Positions 43,977 through 54,052 of a stretch of DNA of 64,000 nucleotides are shown here, piece after piece. Origin of the DNA: Corynebacterium yudongzhengii (GTDB taxonomy: Bacteria; Actinomycetota; Actinomycetes; Mycobacteriales; Mycobacteriaceae); NCBI RefSeq assembly GCF_003065405.1, contig NZ_CP026947.1:1426001-1490000 (forward strand), read 5' to 3'. Below the pieces are notes generated by a model. The model saw only the letters and a program-made list of their open reading frames with translations. It was not told the origin of the DNA and made no database searches. The first letter of the stretch is position 1, and the number at the start of each line of letters is the position of its first letter. The translations under genes were made by a program, and so were the position numbers.

Positions 43977-44774
43977 TCAGTGTGAGTCCGCATGCAGCGA
44001 CAGTTCGATGTACACCGACACCAGCAGGGCGAAGATGTACGCCTGCAGGAAGATGATGATGCACTCATAGAGGGTGAACAGAATCGCGGCGATGGTCGTC
44101 ACACCCGCCATGGCGGTCCAGCCGTTCAGCTGCCAGAAGAAGAAGTTCGTGGCGGAGAACAGCAGAACCAGAATGATGTGGCCAGCCAGGAAGTTCGCCA
44201 TCAGACGAAGAGCCAGCGTGACCGGACGCAAGATGAACGTCGAGAAGATCTCGATCGGCACCACGAGGATGTGGAGCAGCGGAGGGAGATTAGGAATCAC
44301 GACGGAAGACTTCACGTACTTGCCGAATCCATAGCGCTTGGAGCCGGCGTAGATGAATGCGATGTAGCCGGCGACCGCCAGCACGATCGGCATACCGATA
44401 CGTGAGTTGGGCGAGATGTTCATGCCCGGAATGACAGCCGGGATGTTCATGAACAGCACGGTGAAGAAGATGGCGGCGATGATAGGCAGGAACCTACGCC
44501 CCTCCTTCTTGCCCAGGATGTCCTCCGCGATGTGCAGGCGGACGAAGTCGACCGCCATTTCCACGACGTTCTGCAGGCCCGAAGGGATCAGCTTCGGATT
44601 CCTAAAGGCCAGCATGAAAATGATGATGAGCACAGCCGCCATGACCAGGCGGATGAGCATCAATCGATCCAGCGCGAACCAGCCGTTCGCGAAATCCGCG
44701 AACAGCATGTCGCCGTAATATTCCCCGGGAAAAAATTCTGGGTCCAGTTCGGGCGGATGGAATTCGCCCCTCAT
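43977..44774 (-). CDS. atpB: ATP synthase Fo a subunit
   Basis: From ATG 44774 the product is 265 residues with five or six membrane helices. The essential arginine lies in RPVTLALRLMANFLAGHI, and the last helix has YIFALLVSVYIELSLHADSH. It forms the proton half-channels against the c-ring. It is the first gene of the operon atpBEFHAGDC; a 170-nt leader with a strong hairpin precedes it. A TTG alternative start at 44780 is possible but less likely. Confidence 0.97.
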   Translation of the reverse strand: MRGEFHPPELDPEFFPGEYYGDMLFADFANGWFALDRLMLIRLVMAAVLIIIFMLAFRNPKLIPSGLQNVVEMAVDFVRLHIAEDILGKKEGRRFLPIIAAIFFTVLFMNIPAVIPGMNISPNSRIGMPIVLAVAGYIAFIYAGSKRYGFGKYVKSSVVIPNLPPLLHILVVPIEIFSTFILRPVTLALRLMANFLAGHIILVLLFSATNFFFWQLNGWTAMAGVTTIAAILFTLYECIIIFLQAYIFALLVSVYIELSLHADSH

Positions 44775-45020
44775 GGCCAAAGTTGTAACGCTCAGCGTTC
44801 TCTCCCGTTCTTGGGCCGCGGGAGGTGCGGCGCCTCCCGCGGTGCGATGGACGTCTCAATACTCTCACTGCCGCCGCCGGGGATTCCTTCGCACATCAGC
44901 TCCGACGGAGACAGGGGAAAGCCACAACATGCACAGCTGCGGTTACCCGCACGAAATACTAGCAGTCTCTTGGAACCTTCGGTGTGCCCGGGTGAGCGTT
45001 TCCTTATTGTCTCCTAGAAA
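44775..45020 (-). promoter_or_regulatory. Upstream region and leader of the atp operon
   Basis: On the minus strand TGC-TAGTAT (extended -10, 44956-44961) stands in the most A/T-rich spot. A transcript from there would carry an untranslated leader of about 170 nt. In the leader CCGCGGGAGG (44816-44825) pairs perfectly with CCTCCCGCGG (44833-44842). No -35 box is clear. No gene is seen in this stretch. Confidence 0.45.
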
Positions 45021-45050
45021 AAGCCCCTTCCACCTGCGAAGAAGGGGCTT
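45021..45050 (-). terminator. Intrinsic terminator after the AtpI-like gene
   Basis: On the minus strand AAGCCCCTTC pairs with GAAGGGGCTT (ten pairs) around a ten-base loop, followed by a T-run (CTTTTTCTAGG). It separates the rho-to-atpI transcript from the atp operon. Confidence 0.82.
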
Positions 45051-45127
45051 GTTCAGAGAAAACACCAGGACGTTATCCGCGTCACATACCCCCGAAAGTG
45101 TAGGGAAAACTTAAGGAAACGTGCAGG

Positions 45128-45544
45128 TTAACCCACGAAAGTCACATTAGATGTGATGATTCCCCACACCTCCGTGGCAAGGACGACCACTAAAGCGATG
45201 ATGACTGTCGTAGCGAAGGCAGTGCGGTCGTAGAAGGTCATGCCGTCGATAAGCAAGAAGACGATGATAAACAGCACGATCTTCACCAACCATCCGCCCA
45301 GGATGACGGCCATGGCGGTCGTCGGTGAGGTATTGGCGGTCACGCGGACGCTCAGTGCGGTCAGTAGCACGAATCCCCCGCCGAGGCCGGCTCCCATGAG
45401 CACGCCCCAGATGCCGGGGAGATCGCGCAGATAGCCCCACACGGCCAAGGAGATCACGGTCATCACCACGAGCGCGATCGAGCCGAACTTCAGGGCGCGG
45501 TTGAGCGGGCGGGTGTGGTCACTGTAGGGCGTTTGATCACTCAC
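45128..45544 (-). CDS. AtpI-like membrane protein
   Basis: The 138-residue protein has four hydrophobic helices (FGSIALVVMTVISLAVWGY, IWGVLMGAGLGGGFVLLTAL, TAMAVILGGWLVKIVLFIIVFLLI, TTVIIALVVVLATEVWGIIT), as in the atpI/Fo subunit I family placed upstream of ATP synthase genes. AtpI assists c-ring assembly or Mg uptake in other bacteria. It ends the upstream operon and is cut off from atpB by a terminator, so it is probably co-expressed with wecA, not with the synthase. Confidence 0.7.
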   Translation of the reverse strand: MSDQTPYSDHTRPLNRALKFGSIALVVMTVISLAVWGYLRDLPGIWGVLMGAGLGGGFVLLTALSVRVTANTSPTTAMAVILGGWLVKIVLFIIVFLLIDGMTFYDRTAFATTVIIALVVVLATEVWGIITSNVTFVG

Positions 45545-45555
45545 GGGCGCTCAGC

Positions 45556-46695
45556 CTACCTCAGCCGCGCCCGGCGATCGCGCACCACCGGCACGACGGT
45601 GATGGCCGCTGCCCCCACCAATAGGACGATACTGACGACGACGGCGATGGGCGGCGGGACGATCGAGAAGCTCACCGCCCCGAAGGCGACGGCCGTCACC
45701 CAGCCGTAGAGCACGAGGACGGTGCGCCTATGCGTGTGCCCGATGGCCAGCAGGCGGTGATGGATGTGCATCCGATCGGCCGCAAAGGGGCTCTGGCCTT
45801 TGGAGACCCGCCGAATGACGGCGAGCACGAGGTCCAACACCGGCACGAACACGGCCGCAGCGACGACGATCAGGGGACTCATGAGGGCCACGATGTCCGC
45901 GGTGCCGTAGAGCGACATGTTGATCTTGCCGCTCGCCGAGGTCGCGCTGGCCGCCAGCAGCAGCCCGATGAGCATGGCACCGGAGTCGCCCATGAAGATC
46001 CGCGAGGGCTCGAAGTTATGCGGCAGGATGCCGGCGCAGATGCCCACTAAGCCGGCGGCGATGATCGCCGGCGGGTAGGCACTGACCGCCCCGCCTAGAT
46101 CGTGCAGGACCGTCAGCGAGAAGATGAGGATCGCCGCGCCGGCGATCAGCCCGAGGCCTGCGGCGAGTCCGTCGAGGCCGTCGACGAAGTTGACGGCGTT
46201 CATGAGCAACACCGCGAACACGGTGGTCACGGCCAGCGACCAGTACTGATCGAGCACCACCGTCGTGCCCTCGCCGAAAGGCAAGAAAACCAGCGTCCAG
46301 GACAGGCCCAAAAGGCTCATCAAGAGCGCGGCGCCGACTTGGCCGGCCAGCTTGGTGATGGCGTCGAGCTCGATTAAGTCATCGACCGCTCCGACGATCA
46401 CGATCGCCACGGCGGCCCACAGCACCGCGGTCATCTCCGGGGTCACTGGCATGAGCCCGCGGGTCAGCGCCGGCAGTTGGGACGCGAGCGCCACGGCGAC
46501 GAGGAAGCCGGAGAACATGGCCAGCCCGCCGAGACTCGGGGTGGGCTGGGTATGCACGTCGCGGGTGCGGATCTCGGCGACCTGGCCTGTGCGCACCGCC
46601 AGCGAGCGGATGCCGCCGGTGGTCAAAAACGTGATCGCCGCGGCAACCAGGATCACCAACCCGAGCTCGCGCAGCGGCAGTCCCACCGCATCCAT
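45556..46695 (-). CDS. wecA: Undecaprenyl/decaprenyl-phosphate N-acetylglucosamine-1-phosphate transferase
   Basis: The 379-residue membrane protein has about eleven helices and the conserved loops AVDDLIELDAITK (DD motif), NFVDGLDGLAAGLGL, FMGDSGAMLIG and DRMHIHHRLLAIG (HIHH motif) of the GT4 WecA/MraY family. It transfers GlcNAc-1-phosphate to a polyprenyl phosphate; in actinobacteria this starts the linker of arabinogalactan to peptidoglycan. It starts a few bases after tsaC, in one operon. Confidence 0.9.
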   Translation of the reverse strand: MDAVGLPLRELGLVILVAAAITFLTTGGIRSLAVRTGQVAEIRTRDVHTQPTPSLGGLAMFSGFLVAVALASQLPALTRGLMPVTPEMTAVLWAAVAIVIVGAVDDLIELDAITKLAGQVGAALLMSLLGLSWTLVFLPFGEGTTVVLDQYWSLAVTTVFAVLLMNAVNFVDGLDGLAAGLGLIAGAAILIFSLTVLHDLGGAVSAYPPAIIAAGLVGICAGILPHNFEPSRIFMGDSGAMLIGLLLAASATSASGKINMSLYGTADIVALMSPLIVVAAAVFVPVLDLVLAVIRRVSKGQSPFAADRMHIHHRLLAIGHTHRRTVLVLYGWVTAVAFGAVSFSIVPPPIAVVVSIVLLVGAAAITVVPVVRDRRARLR

Positions 46696-47346
46696 CTAGC
46701 GCACCACCTCTGGGTCAAGGCCCAGAACTTCACCAATGCGCTCGGCGCTGATCGCCCCCTCCCTCAGGATCTTGGGGGAAGCACCCGAGACGTCGACGAT
46801 CGTCGAGGGCTGACCAATCGTGGCCTCTCCCCCGTCGAGATACACGCTCACGGCGCGCCCGAGCTGCTCGCGGGCCTGTTGGGCGGTCACCGGCGGCGCG
46901 GAGCCGGAGATGTTCGCGCTCGAGACCGCCATCGGCCCGACCTCGCGCAGCAGCTCGATAGCCACCGGGTGCAGCGGCATGCGCAGCATGACGGTGCCGC
47001 GGGTATCGCCTAGGTTCCACGGCAGGCTCGGCGCCTCCGGCACGACGATGGACAGCCCGCCCGGCCAGAACGCCTCGACGAGCGTGCGGGTAATCTCCGA
47101 GTACTCGCGCACCAGCCCTTGGACGGTCTCCCAGGAGCCGACGAGCACCGGCACCGGCATGTCCGGGCCGCGCTGTTTCGTCGCGAGCAGCCGGGCGACC
47201 GCGTCGTTGTCGAAGGCGTCGCAGCCGAGCCCGTAGACCGTATCCGTTGGCGTGACGACGAGACGCCCCGCACGGACCGCGTCCACGGCCATCTTCAGGC
47301 CGAGTTCACGGTCGGCGGGCTCAGCGCAGGAGTAAATCTTGCTCAC
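46696..47346 (-). CDS. tsaC: L-threonylcarbamoyladenylate synthase (Sua5/YrdC family)
   Basis: The 216-residue protein has VRAGRLVVTPTDTVYGLGCDAFDNDAV and KQRGPDMPVPVLVG at the N-terminus and the MAVSSANISGSAPPVTAQQ motif, which binds ATP and threonine. The enzyme makes threonylcarbamoyl-AMP for the t6A modification of ANN-decoding tRNAs. It is of the short YrdC/TsaC form, with no Sua5 C-terminal domain. The gene lies 22 bp after prmC and directly before wecA. Confidence 0.92.
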   Translation of the reverse strand: MSKIYSCAEPADRELGLKMAVDAVRAGRLVVTPTDTVYGLGCDAFDNDAVARLLATKQRGPDMPVPVLVGSWETVQGLVREYSEITRTLVEAFWPGGLSIVVPEAPSLPWNLGDTRGTVMLRMPLHPVAIELLREVGPMAVSSANISGSAPPVTAQQAREQLGRAVSVYLDGGEATIGQPSTIVDVSGASPKILREGAISAERIGEVLGLDPEVVR

Positions 47347-47368
47347 GGCGAACGTACCGGTCCTTTCT

Positions 47369-48217
47369 CTATGACGACTCCCTGGCGGGCGTTGTCCGGT
47401 TGAGTTTACTCGCGGTGGCGAACCGCGGCCGACCTGCCAGGTCCTTCAGCGTGGCCACCTCGACGAAACCGTGCGCGGCAAGCACCTCACACACAGCGTG
47501 GGCGGTGGTCTCGTCGTGCTCGATGCCCACCAGCCCACCGGGCACCAACAGGCGCTCGATGAGCGGGACCATCCTGGGGATCACGCTCATGCCATCGGCC
47601 CCGGCGAACACAGCCTCGTGCGGATCCGCGTAGACCTCGGGCTCGAGATCGTCGGCCTGCGGCACGTAGGGCGGATTGCTCACCACGAGATCGACGCGCC
47701 CGTGATAGTCGCGCAGAATATCGGCGGTGACATCGCCTTCCAGCACGGTGACATCCGGCGCGTTCCGTCGCGCGAAGTCAAGGGCTGAGGCTTGCTTTTC
47801 GACGGCCACCACCCGCGCCCGCGGGACCAGCGAGGCGATATATTGCGCCATCGCCCCGCTGCCGGTGCACAGATCCATCACCACGGGCGAAGTCTTCGAA
47901 GACGCGCGCAGCTGGCGCACCGCCCAGTCGGCGAGCACTTCCGTCTCCGGGCGCGGGATGAACACCCCCGGCCCGACGGCGACATCGAGGTGACCGAAGG
48001 GGGCTTCGCCGAGGATGTGCTGCAGCGGCTCGCGCTGAGCACGCCGGCGGATGAGCTCGTCGAAACCCGCGGGCACCTCGCCGGCCTTACCCAGCGCTAG
48101 GTGGTGGGCGCCGGTGAGGTGGGCGGCGAGCAGCCGGGCGTCGACCTCGGGGGAGGCGACGCCGGCGTCGCGAAGCTTTTCGACGGCCGCGCCCAGCGCC
48201 TCACCGAGGGTGCGCAC
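47369..48217 (-). CDS. prmC: Peptide chain release factor N5-glutamine methyltransferase
   Basis: The 282-residue protein has the helical N-terminal domain ([33 protein letters not shown]), [12 protein letters not shown], the SAM loop [17 protein letters not shown] and the catalytic [12 protein letters not shown] (NPPY). It methylates the GGQ glutamine of release factors RF1 and RF2. It begins 3 bp after prfA, its substrate gene. Confidence 0.96.
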   Translation of the reverse strand: MRTLGEALGAAVEKLRDAGVASPEVDARLLAAHLTGAHHLALGKAGEVPAGFDELIRRRAQREPLQHILGEAPFGHLDVAVGPGVFIPRPETEVLADWAVRQLRASSKTSPVVMDLCTGSGAMAQYIASLVPRARVVAVEKQASALDFARRNAPDVTVLEGDVTADILRDYHGRVDLVVSNPPYVPQADDLEPEVYADPHEAVFAGADGMSVIPRMVPLIERLLVPGGLVGIEHDETTAHAVCEVLAAHGFVEVATLKDLAGRPRFATASKLNRTTPARESS

Positions 48218-48220
48218 GGG

Positions 48221-49297
48221 CTAGGACTCCGCTTCGAGGCGCTCGGCGCGCTCGGCGGCCTGCAGAGCCTTGAGCAGGTCGTCCATGTTGCCGTCGAGCA
48301 CCTGGTCGAGGTTGTTGGCCTTGTAGTTGATGCGGTGATCGTTGATGCGGTTTTCCGGCCAGTTGTAGGTGCGGATGCGCTCGGAGCGATCCATGGTGCG
48401 CACCTGGGAGGCGCGGTCCTCGGCGGCCTCGGCCTCCGCGGCCTCGCGCTCTATCTGCTCTAAGCGCGCCTGCAGCACCTGCATGGCCCGCGCGCGGTTC
48501 TGGATCTGCGAGCGCTCCTTCTGACACGTGACGATCAATCCGGTCGGCAGGTGCGTGATGCGCACGGCCGAGTCGGTCGTGTTCACGCCCTGGCCGCCCT
48601 TGCCCGAGGAACGGTAGACATCGACGCGGATGTCCTTGTCGTCGATCTCGACGGCCTCGAGCTCGTCGGGCTCCGGGTAGACCAGCACGCCGGCGGCTGA
48701 GGTCTGGATGCGGCCCTGCGACTCGGTCACGGGCACGCGCTGGACGCGGTGGACGCCGCCTTCGAACTTGAACACGCTCCACGCGCCGTCGCGCGAGGGG
48801 GTCTTCGACTTGATGGAGACGGTGAGATCCTTCACGCCGCCGAGGTCGGACTCGGATTCGTCGAGCACGTCCCAGATGAAGCCGTGGCGCTCGACGTAGC
48901 GCTGGTACATGCGGGCGAGATCCCCGGCGAACAGGGCGGCTTCCTCGCCGCCGGCGCCGGCCTTGATCTCCATTATGATGTCGTCGCCGTCGTGCTCGTC
49001 GCGCGGGGCGAGCAGGTCGGCCAGCTTCTCCTCGAGCTCGACGACCTCTTTTTCGAGGCGTTCGGCCTCGTCGGCGAAGTCGTGGTCCTCATAGGCCATC
49101 TCGCGGGCGGCCTCGAGGTCCTCGCGGGCGGCGTTGAGCTGGTTGTTGACCTTGATGATCGGCTGCAGCTCCGCGTAGCGCTTCGAGAGCTTGCGGTATT
49201 GGTCCTGGTCGCCGGCGACCGAGGGATCCGCCATCTGGGCCTCGATGCCCTCGTATTCGGAGACGTAGTCGTCGACAAGTGAAACTTCCGAAGCCAT
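48221..49297 (-). CDS. prfA: Peptide chain release factor 1
   Basis: The 358-residue RF1 has the tRNA-mimicking GGQ loop ([20 protein letters not shown]) and the codon-recognition stretch around [18 protein letters not shown]. It reads UAA and UAG and triggers peptide release. The start codon overlaps the rho stop (TAATG), so prfA is coupled to rho. Confidence 0.97.
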   Translation of the reverse strand: MASEVSLVDDYVSEYEGIEAQMADPSVAGDQDQYRKLSKRYAELQPIIKVNNQLNAAREDLEAAREMAYEDHDFADEAERLEKEVVELEEKLADLLAPRDEHDGDDIIMEIKAGAGGEEAALFAGDLARMYQRYVERHGFIWDVLDESESDLGGVKDLTVSIKSKTPSRDGAWSVFKFEGGVHRVQRVPVTESQGRIQTSAAGVLVYPEPDELEAVEIDDKDIRVDVYRSSGKGGQGVNTTDSAVRITHLPTGLIVTCQKERSQIQNRARAMQVLQARLEQIEREAAEAEAAEDRASQVRTMDRSERIRTYNWPENRINDHRINYKANNLDQVLDGNMDDLLKALQAAERAERLEAES

Positions 49298-50886
49298 TAC
49301 AGGTACTCCTCCACATCCTTATCCCCGGCCATCGGGGCGGAAGAGGCCACCTGCATGAGGAACTCGCCGTTGGACTTCGTCTTCTTCAGCTGCTTGATCA
49401 GCAGGTCGATGGCAGCCTGCGAATCCAGGGCCGCGAGGATGCGCCGCAGCTTGTGCATGATGCGGAACTCCTCGGTGGGCATGAGCAGCTCGTCCTTGCG
49501 GGTGCCCGAGGGGTTGACGTCGACAGCCGGGAAGACGCGGCGCTCGGCGATCTTGCGGTCGAGCTTGAGCTCCGCGTTGCCGGTGCCCTTGAACTCCTCG
49601 AAGATCACGGTGTCGCCGGCGGAGCCGGTCTCGACCATGGCGGTGGCCAGGATGGTCAGCGAGCCGCCGTCTTCGATGTTGCGCGCCGCACCCAGGAAAC
49701 GCTTCGGCGGGTACAGGGCGTTCGAGTCGACACCACCGGAGAGGATGCGGCCCGAGGCCGGCGAAGAGTTGTTGTAGGCGCGGCCCAGGCGGGTGATCGA
49801 GTCGAGCAGGACGACGACGTCCTTGCCCATCTCGACCAAACGCTTCGCGCGCTCGATGGCCAGCTCCGCGACGGCGGTGTGCTCTGACGGCGGGCGATCG
49901 AAGGTCGAGGCGATGACCTCGCCGCGCACGCTGCGCTGCATGTCGGTGACCTCTTCGGGGCGCTCGTCGACAAGCACGACCATGAGGTAGCACTCGGGGT
50001 TGTTCGTGGCGATCGCGTTCGCGATGTTCTGCAGAATCGTCGTCTTACCGGCCTTCGGCGGGGAGACGATCAGCGCGCGCTGGCCCTTACCGATCGGCAT
50101 GACCAGATCGATCACGCGCGTGGTCAGGATGTTCGGCTCCGTCTCGAGGCGCAGGCGCTTATTCGGGTACAGCGGGGTGAGCTTGTGGAACTCCGGGCGC
50201 TTCTTCGACTCCTCCGGGTGCAGGCCGTTGACGGTATCGACGCGGGCGAGCTGGTTGTACTTGCGGCGGTTGCGGCCGTTGCCGTGGGTGTGTCCGCCGC
50301 CGTTCATCTTCACCTGGCCGGTGATCGCGTCCCCGGAGCGCAGGCCGAAGCGCTTGATCAGGTTGTTGTTGACGAACACATCGGCCGGGGCAGAGCGGTA
50401 GCCGGTGGTGCGCACGAATGCCGCCGAGTTATCGATGACATCGAGGATGCCCGCGACGTCCTGCAGCTCGTCCGGCTGGTTGTTCTGGTTGTTGTGGCCC
50501 TGGTTGTTGTGGTTATCCCCGCCGCGGTTGCGGCGGTTACGACGGCCGCGTCGGCCCTTGCCGCGGTTGCCACCGTCGTCATCGTTGCGGTGGTGGTTAC
50601 GGTTGTCGTTGTTGCCGGAGTCGTCCTTCTGCTGATCTGAGTCCTGCTCGGGCTGCTTCTCCGAGCGCTGCTCCTTCTCGGGCGCCTTCTCCGGCGCGGC
50701 CTCTTCCTCGGCGGCGGCGCGGGCGGCGGCCTTCTTCGCCTTGGGAGGAACTTTTCCGGTCTCGATGGCGGTGATCAGCGCACTCTTGCGCAGTGCGGAT
50801 ACGCCCTTCAGTCCCTTTTCAGCCGCGATCTTGCGCAGCTCGGGCAGCTTCAGGGAGCTTAAATCCTGGGTGTCCGTATCGCTCAC
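49297..50886 (-). CDS. rho: Transcription termination factor Rho with Asn/Arg/Gly-rich insertion
   Basis: From GTG 50886, with AAAGGAC nearby, the product is 529 residues; the frame to 50991 adds a nonhomologous piece. An N-terminal SAP-like helix domain ([34 protein letters not shown]) is followed by a low-complexity region (about residues 50-150) full of D, N, R, G and H. The RNA-binding OSB fold ([27 protein letters not shown]) and a RecA-type ATPase ([40 protein letters not shown]) follow. Rho terminates transcription of untranslated RNA. Such insertions are typical of actinobacterial Rho. Confidence 0.97.
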   Translation of the reverse strand: MSDTDTQDLSSLKLPELRKIAAEKGLKGVSALRKSALITAIETGKVPPKAKKAAARAAAEEEAAPEKAPEKEQRSEKQPEQDSDQQKDDSGNNDNRNHHRNDDDGGNRGKGRRGRRNRRNRGGDNHNNQGHNNQNNQPDELQDVAGILDVIDNSAAFVRTTGYRSAPADVFVNNNLIKRFGLRSGDAITGQVKMNGGGHTHGNGRNRRKYNQLARVDTVNGLHPEESKKRPEFHKLTPLYPNKRLRLETEPNILTTRVIDLVMPIGKGQRALIVSPPKAGKTTILQNIANAIATNNPECYLMVVLVDERPEEVTDMQRSVRGEVIASTFDRPPSEHTAVAELAIERAKRLVEMGKDVVVLLDSITRLGRAYNNSSPASGRILSGGVDSNALYPPKRFLGAARNIEDGGSLTILATAMVETGSAGDTVIFEEFKGTGNAELKLDRKIAERRVFPAVDVNPSGTRKDELLMPTEEFRIMHKLRRILAALDSQAAIDLLIKQLKKTKSNGEFLMQVASSAPMAGDKDVEEYL

Positions 50887-51164
50887 GGAAGTCCTTTCGT
50901 TGCTTGACCGGGCCCGTTTATTCATACCGCGGATGATCGGGCAAAAGCCGGAAGCTTTTGGATAACTGTCAACTACCCACCCACCTGGCATCGGCCGTCA
51001 CCGCAACGCTGACGAACCGGCAGAAACCGGGACAACACGGGCAGGTATTAGATCGCGGGCCGCCGCGGCCAGCTCAGTCGCGGGGCTCACTTCAACGATC
51101 AGATCAAAAGTGTAGCGCACGTTCGTCATCGAAGGCGCACCCGGGGGCGGCTACAGTGGGTGGC
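50887..51164. other. Divergent promoter region between rho and the acyl-CoA synthetase
   Basis: This 278-bp stretch holds the rho leader on one side and the acyl-CoA synthetase upstream region on the other. I see no convincing hairpin, repeat or small gene in it. Confidence 0.5.
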
Positions 51165-52886
51165 ATGCTCTCGACCATGCAGGACATTCCCCTGTCGATC
51201 ACCCGCATCCTGGAATACGGGGCGAGCGTCCACGGCTCTACCAAGGTGACCACCTGGACCGGCCACGGCCCGGAGGAGACCACCTTCCACGACATCGCCG
51301 CCCGGTCTGCCGCCTTCGCCCACGCCCTGCAAGACGAGTTCGAGATCACCGGGGACGAGCGCGTCGGCACCCTGTTAGATAACTGCGCCGAGCACCTCGA
51401 AGTCATGTTCGCCGCCTGCTGCATGGACGCCGTGTTCACCCCGCTCAACCGGCAGCTCATGGCGGACCAGATCGAGCACATCATCAACCACTCGGAGATG
51501 GAGATCATCGTCTCCGATCCCGAGTACCTCGACCTTTTAGAAGAAGTCCTCGCCAAAGCCCCAAAGGTGCGGGCGGTGGCGCTCATCGGACAAGGCCCGA
51601 TGCCGACGGAAGTCTCCGGGCGGCGGGTTTATTCCTACGAGGCGCTTCTCGACGGTCGTTCCACCCGCTTCGCCTGGCCCACCCAATCCGAGCAGGCCGC
51701 GGCGGCAGTCTGCTACTCCACCGGCACCACCGGCGGCGCGCCGAAGGGCGTTGTCTACTCGCACCGCTCGACCTACCTGCAGGCGATGACCCTACGCACG
51801 ACGGACTCCCTGGCCGTCACCCACGGCGATTCTTTTCTCTGCGGGGTGCCCATCTACCACGTCTTAAGCTGGGGCGTTCCCTTCGCGGCGTTCATGTCGG
51901 GCACTCCCCTGGTGTTTCCGGGGCGTTTTGTCACCCCGGAGGACCTCGCCGAGATCGTCGCCGCCACCCACCCGCGGGTGGCCCACGGGGTGCCGAGCAT
52001 CTGGACCCAGCTCATGGTCCACTACCTGCATCACCCGCCGGAGCGGATGTCGCTGACCGAGATCTACGTCGGCGGCTCGCCGGCGTCGACGGCGCTGATG
52101 AAGATCTGGGAGGAGCGCTACGGCGTCGACATCATCCACGTCTGGGGGATGACGGAAACCTCGACCGTCGGCACCGTCGCCCGCCCGCCGTCCGGGGCCT
52201 CCGTCGAGGCGCGCCAGTTCTACCGCTCCTCGCAGGGCCGTTTTCTGCCCGCGCTGGAGTACCGGGTGGTCAACGACGGCGAGGTCGTGGCCACCACCGA
52301 CCGCAACCACGGCGAGATCCAGGTGCGCGGCAACCTGGTCACCGGCTCCTACCTCGAGGGCCCTCCAGGCATGTACTTCCGCGGCGAGCCGGTGACCGAC
52401 GGCTCCGAGAGCTTTACCGACGACGGCTGGTTGCGCACCGGCGACGTCGGCACCGTCACTGCCGACGGCTTCCTGCAGGTCTCCGACCGGGCCCGCGACA
52501 TCATCCGCTCCGGTGGCGAGTGGATCTACTCGGCGCAGCTGGAGAACATCATCATGGAGGCTGAGGCGGTGATCGAGTGCGCCGTCATCGGCATCCCCTC
52601 CGAGAAGTGGGGCGAGCGCCCGCTGGCCGTCACCGTCTTGCACGAGGGCTATCCCCCAACCGAGGAGACGGCCGAGGAGATCCGGCAGAGCGTACGCAAG
52701 CAGCTACCGAACTGGATGGTGCCAGAATACTGGACGTTCGTCGATCACATCGACAAGACCAGCGTAGATAAGTTCGACAAGAAGGATCTGCGCGAACACC
52801 GCGACGCCGGGAGATTCGACATCATCCGGCTGCTGGGCCCGGGCGAGCGCCGCACCCGCCGCGGCGGCCGTGAGCAGGTCGAATAA
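51165..52886 (+). CDS. AMP-binding acyl-CoA synthetase (fatty acid-CoA ligase-like)
   Basis: From ATG 51165 the product is 573 residues with the adenylate-forming core motifs YSTGTTGGAPKGVVYSHRS (P-loop A3), HVWGMTETSTVG (A5), DDGWLRTGDVGTV (A7) and KTSVDKFDKKDL with the catalytic lysine (A10). It activates an acid as acyl-AMP and transfers it to CoA. The general pattern fits medium/long-chain fatty acid-CoA ligases; chain length is not determinable. It is separated by 49 bp from moaA and is divergent from rho. Confidence 0.88.
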   Translation: MLSTMQDIPLSITRILEYGASVHGSTKVTTWTGHGPEETTFHDIAARSAAFAHALQDEFEITGDERVGTLLDNCAEHLEVMFAACCMDAVFTPLNRQLMADQIEHIINHSEMEIIVSDPEYLDLLEEVLAKAPKVRAVALIGQGPMPTEVSGRRVYSYEALLDGRSTRFAWPTQSEQAAAAVCYSTGTTGGAPKGVVYSHRSTYLQAMTLRTTDSLAVTHGDSFLCGVPIYHVLSWGVPFAAFMSGTPLVFPGRFVTPEDLAEIVAATHPRVAHGVPSIWTQLMVHYLHHPPERMSLTEIYVGGSPASTALMKIWEERYGVDIIHVWGMTETSTVGTVARPPSGASVEARQFYRSSQGRFLPALEYRVVNDGEVVATTDRNHGEIQVRGNLVTGSYLEGPPGMYFRGEPVTDGSESFTDDGWLRTGDVGTVTADGFLQVSDRARDIIRSGGEWIYSAQLENIIMEAEAVIECAVIGIPSEKWGERPLAVTVLHEGYPPTEETAEEIRQSVRKQLPNWMVPEYWTFVDHIDKTSVDKFDKKDLREHRDAGRFDIIRLLGPGERRTRRGGREQVE

Positions 52887-52935
52887 TTAACGAGCACTGT
52901 TGTTGTCAAAATACCGGGCTGCTTCGTAGGCTGGA

Positions 52936-54051
52936 ATGACAATGAGTAATACGACCATCCCCTTGACCCTGTCGCCCGTTCGCCCGCAGATCACGATCCC
53001 GGAGGATCTGCTGCGCCCGGCCGCCGACGGTTCCCGCACGCTGGCGGACACCTACGGTCGCGTCGCCCGCGACCTGCGCGTGAGCCTCACCGACCGCTGC
53101 AACCTGCGCTGCACCTACTGCATGCCCGCAGAAGGCCTCGACTGGTTGCCGAAGGACAAGGTGCTCACCGACGAGGAGATAACCCGGCTCATCACGCTCG
53201 GGGTGGAAAAGCTCGGCATCCGGCAGGTGCGTTTCACCGGCGGCGAGCCGCTGATGCGCCGCTCCCTGGAGAAGATCATCGCGCACACCAAGTCGCTGAA
53301 AACCGACGAGGGCCAAGCGCCGCAGACCGCGATCACCACCAACGGGCTGGGACTGGCCAAGCGCGCCCAGAAGCTGGCCGACGCCGGCCTAGACCGCGTG
53401 AACATCTCGCTGGATACGATCGACAAGAAGGCTTATGCGAAGCTCACCCGCCGCGATCGCCTCGATGATGTCATCGACGCCATCGAGACCTCGCTTGAAG
53501 TCGGCCTGCAGCCGGTGAAGATCAACGCGGTGATCATGCCGGGCTTCAACGACCAAGACATCGTCAAACTCGCCCGCTTCTGCCTTGAGAAGGGCACCCA
53601 GCTGCGTTTCATCGAGCAGATGCCGCTTGGCCCGCCGTCGCAGTGGGACCGCTCCGAGATGGTCACCGCCGAGGACATCCTTGACGAATTGCGCACGCAG
53701 TTCGAGCTCACGCCCGTCGATAAGCCCCGCGGTTCCTCCCCGGCCGCCCTGTGGAAAGCCGATGATGGCCACGGCCTGCGCGGCGAGATCGGCGTGATCG
53801 CCAGCGTCACCCACTCGTTCTGCGGTGACTGCGACCGCACCCGGCTCACGGCCGACGGCGCCATCCGCAACTGCCTGTTCGCCTCGGCCGACCAGGAGTT
53901 CTCCGTGCGCGATAAGCTGCGCGACGGTTCGAGCGACGACGAGATCGCCACCGTCTGGGCCGCCGCGATGTGGGCGAAGCTGCCTGGCCACGCCATCAAC
54001 GACCCCGGCTTCCTCCAGCCCGACCGCCCGATGGCGGCGATCGGTGGATAG
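52936..54051 (+). CDS. moaA: GTP 3',8-cyclase (molybdenum cofactor biosynthesis protein A)
   Basis: The 371-residue radical-SAM enzyme has the cluster cysteines C55, C59 and C62 (LTDRCNLRCTYCMP), the SAM GGEPL motif, and the second cluster cysteines in HSFCGDCDRTRLTADGAIRNCLF. It ends in Gly-Gly, needed for activity in the family. It converts GTP toward cyclic pyranopterin with MoaC. moeA begins 2 bp after the stop, so both belong to one operon. Confidence 0.97.
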   Translation: MTMSNTTIPLTLSPVRPQITIPEDLLRPAADGSRTLADTYGRVARDLRVSLTDRCNLRCTYCMPAEGLDWLPKDKVLTDEEITRLITLGVEKLGIRQVRFTGGEPLMRRSLEKIIAHTKSLKTDEGQAPQTAITTNGLGLAKRAQKLADAGLDRVNISLDTIDKKAYAKLTRRDRLDDVIDAIETSLEVGLQPVKINAVIMPGFNDQDIVKLARFCLEKGTQLRFIEQMPLGPPSQWDRSEMVTAEDILDELRTQFELTPVDKPRGSSPAALWKADDGHGLRGEIGVIASVTHSFCGDCDRTRLTADGAIRNCLFASADQEFSVRDKLRDGSSDDEIATVWAAAMWAKLPGHAINDPGFLQPDRPMAAIGG

Positions 54052-54052
54052 C

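Noticed and set aside
52903..52932. Promoter TTGTCA/TAGGCT before moaA
   Set aside because: The -10 would lie only four bases from the ATG at 52936, too close for normal initiation unless a later ATG is used.
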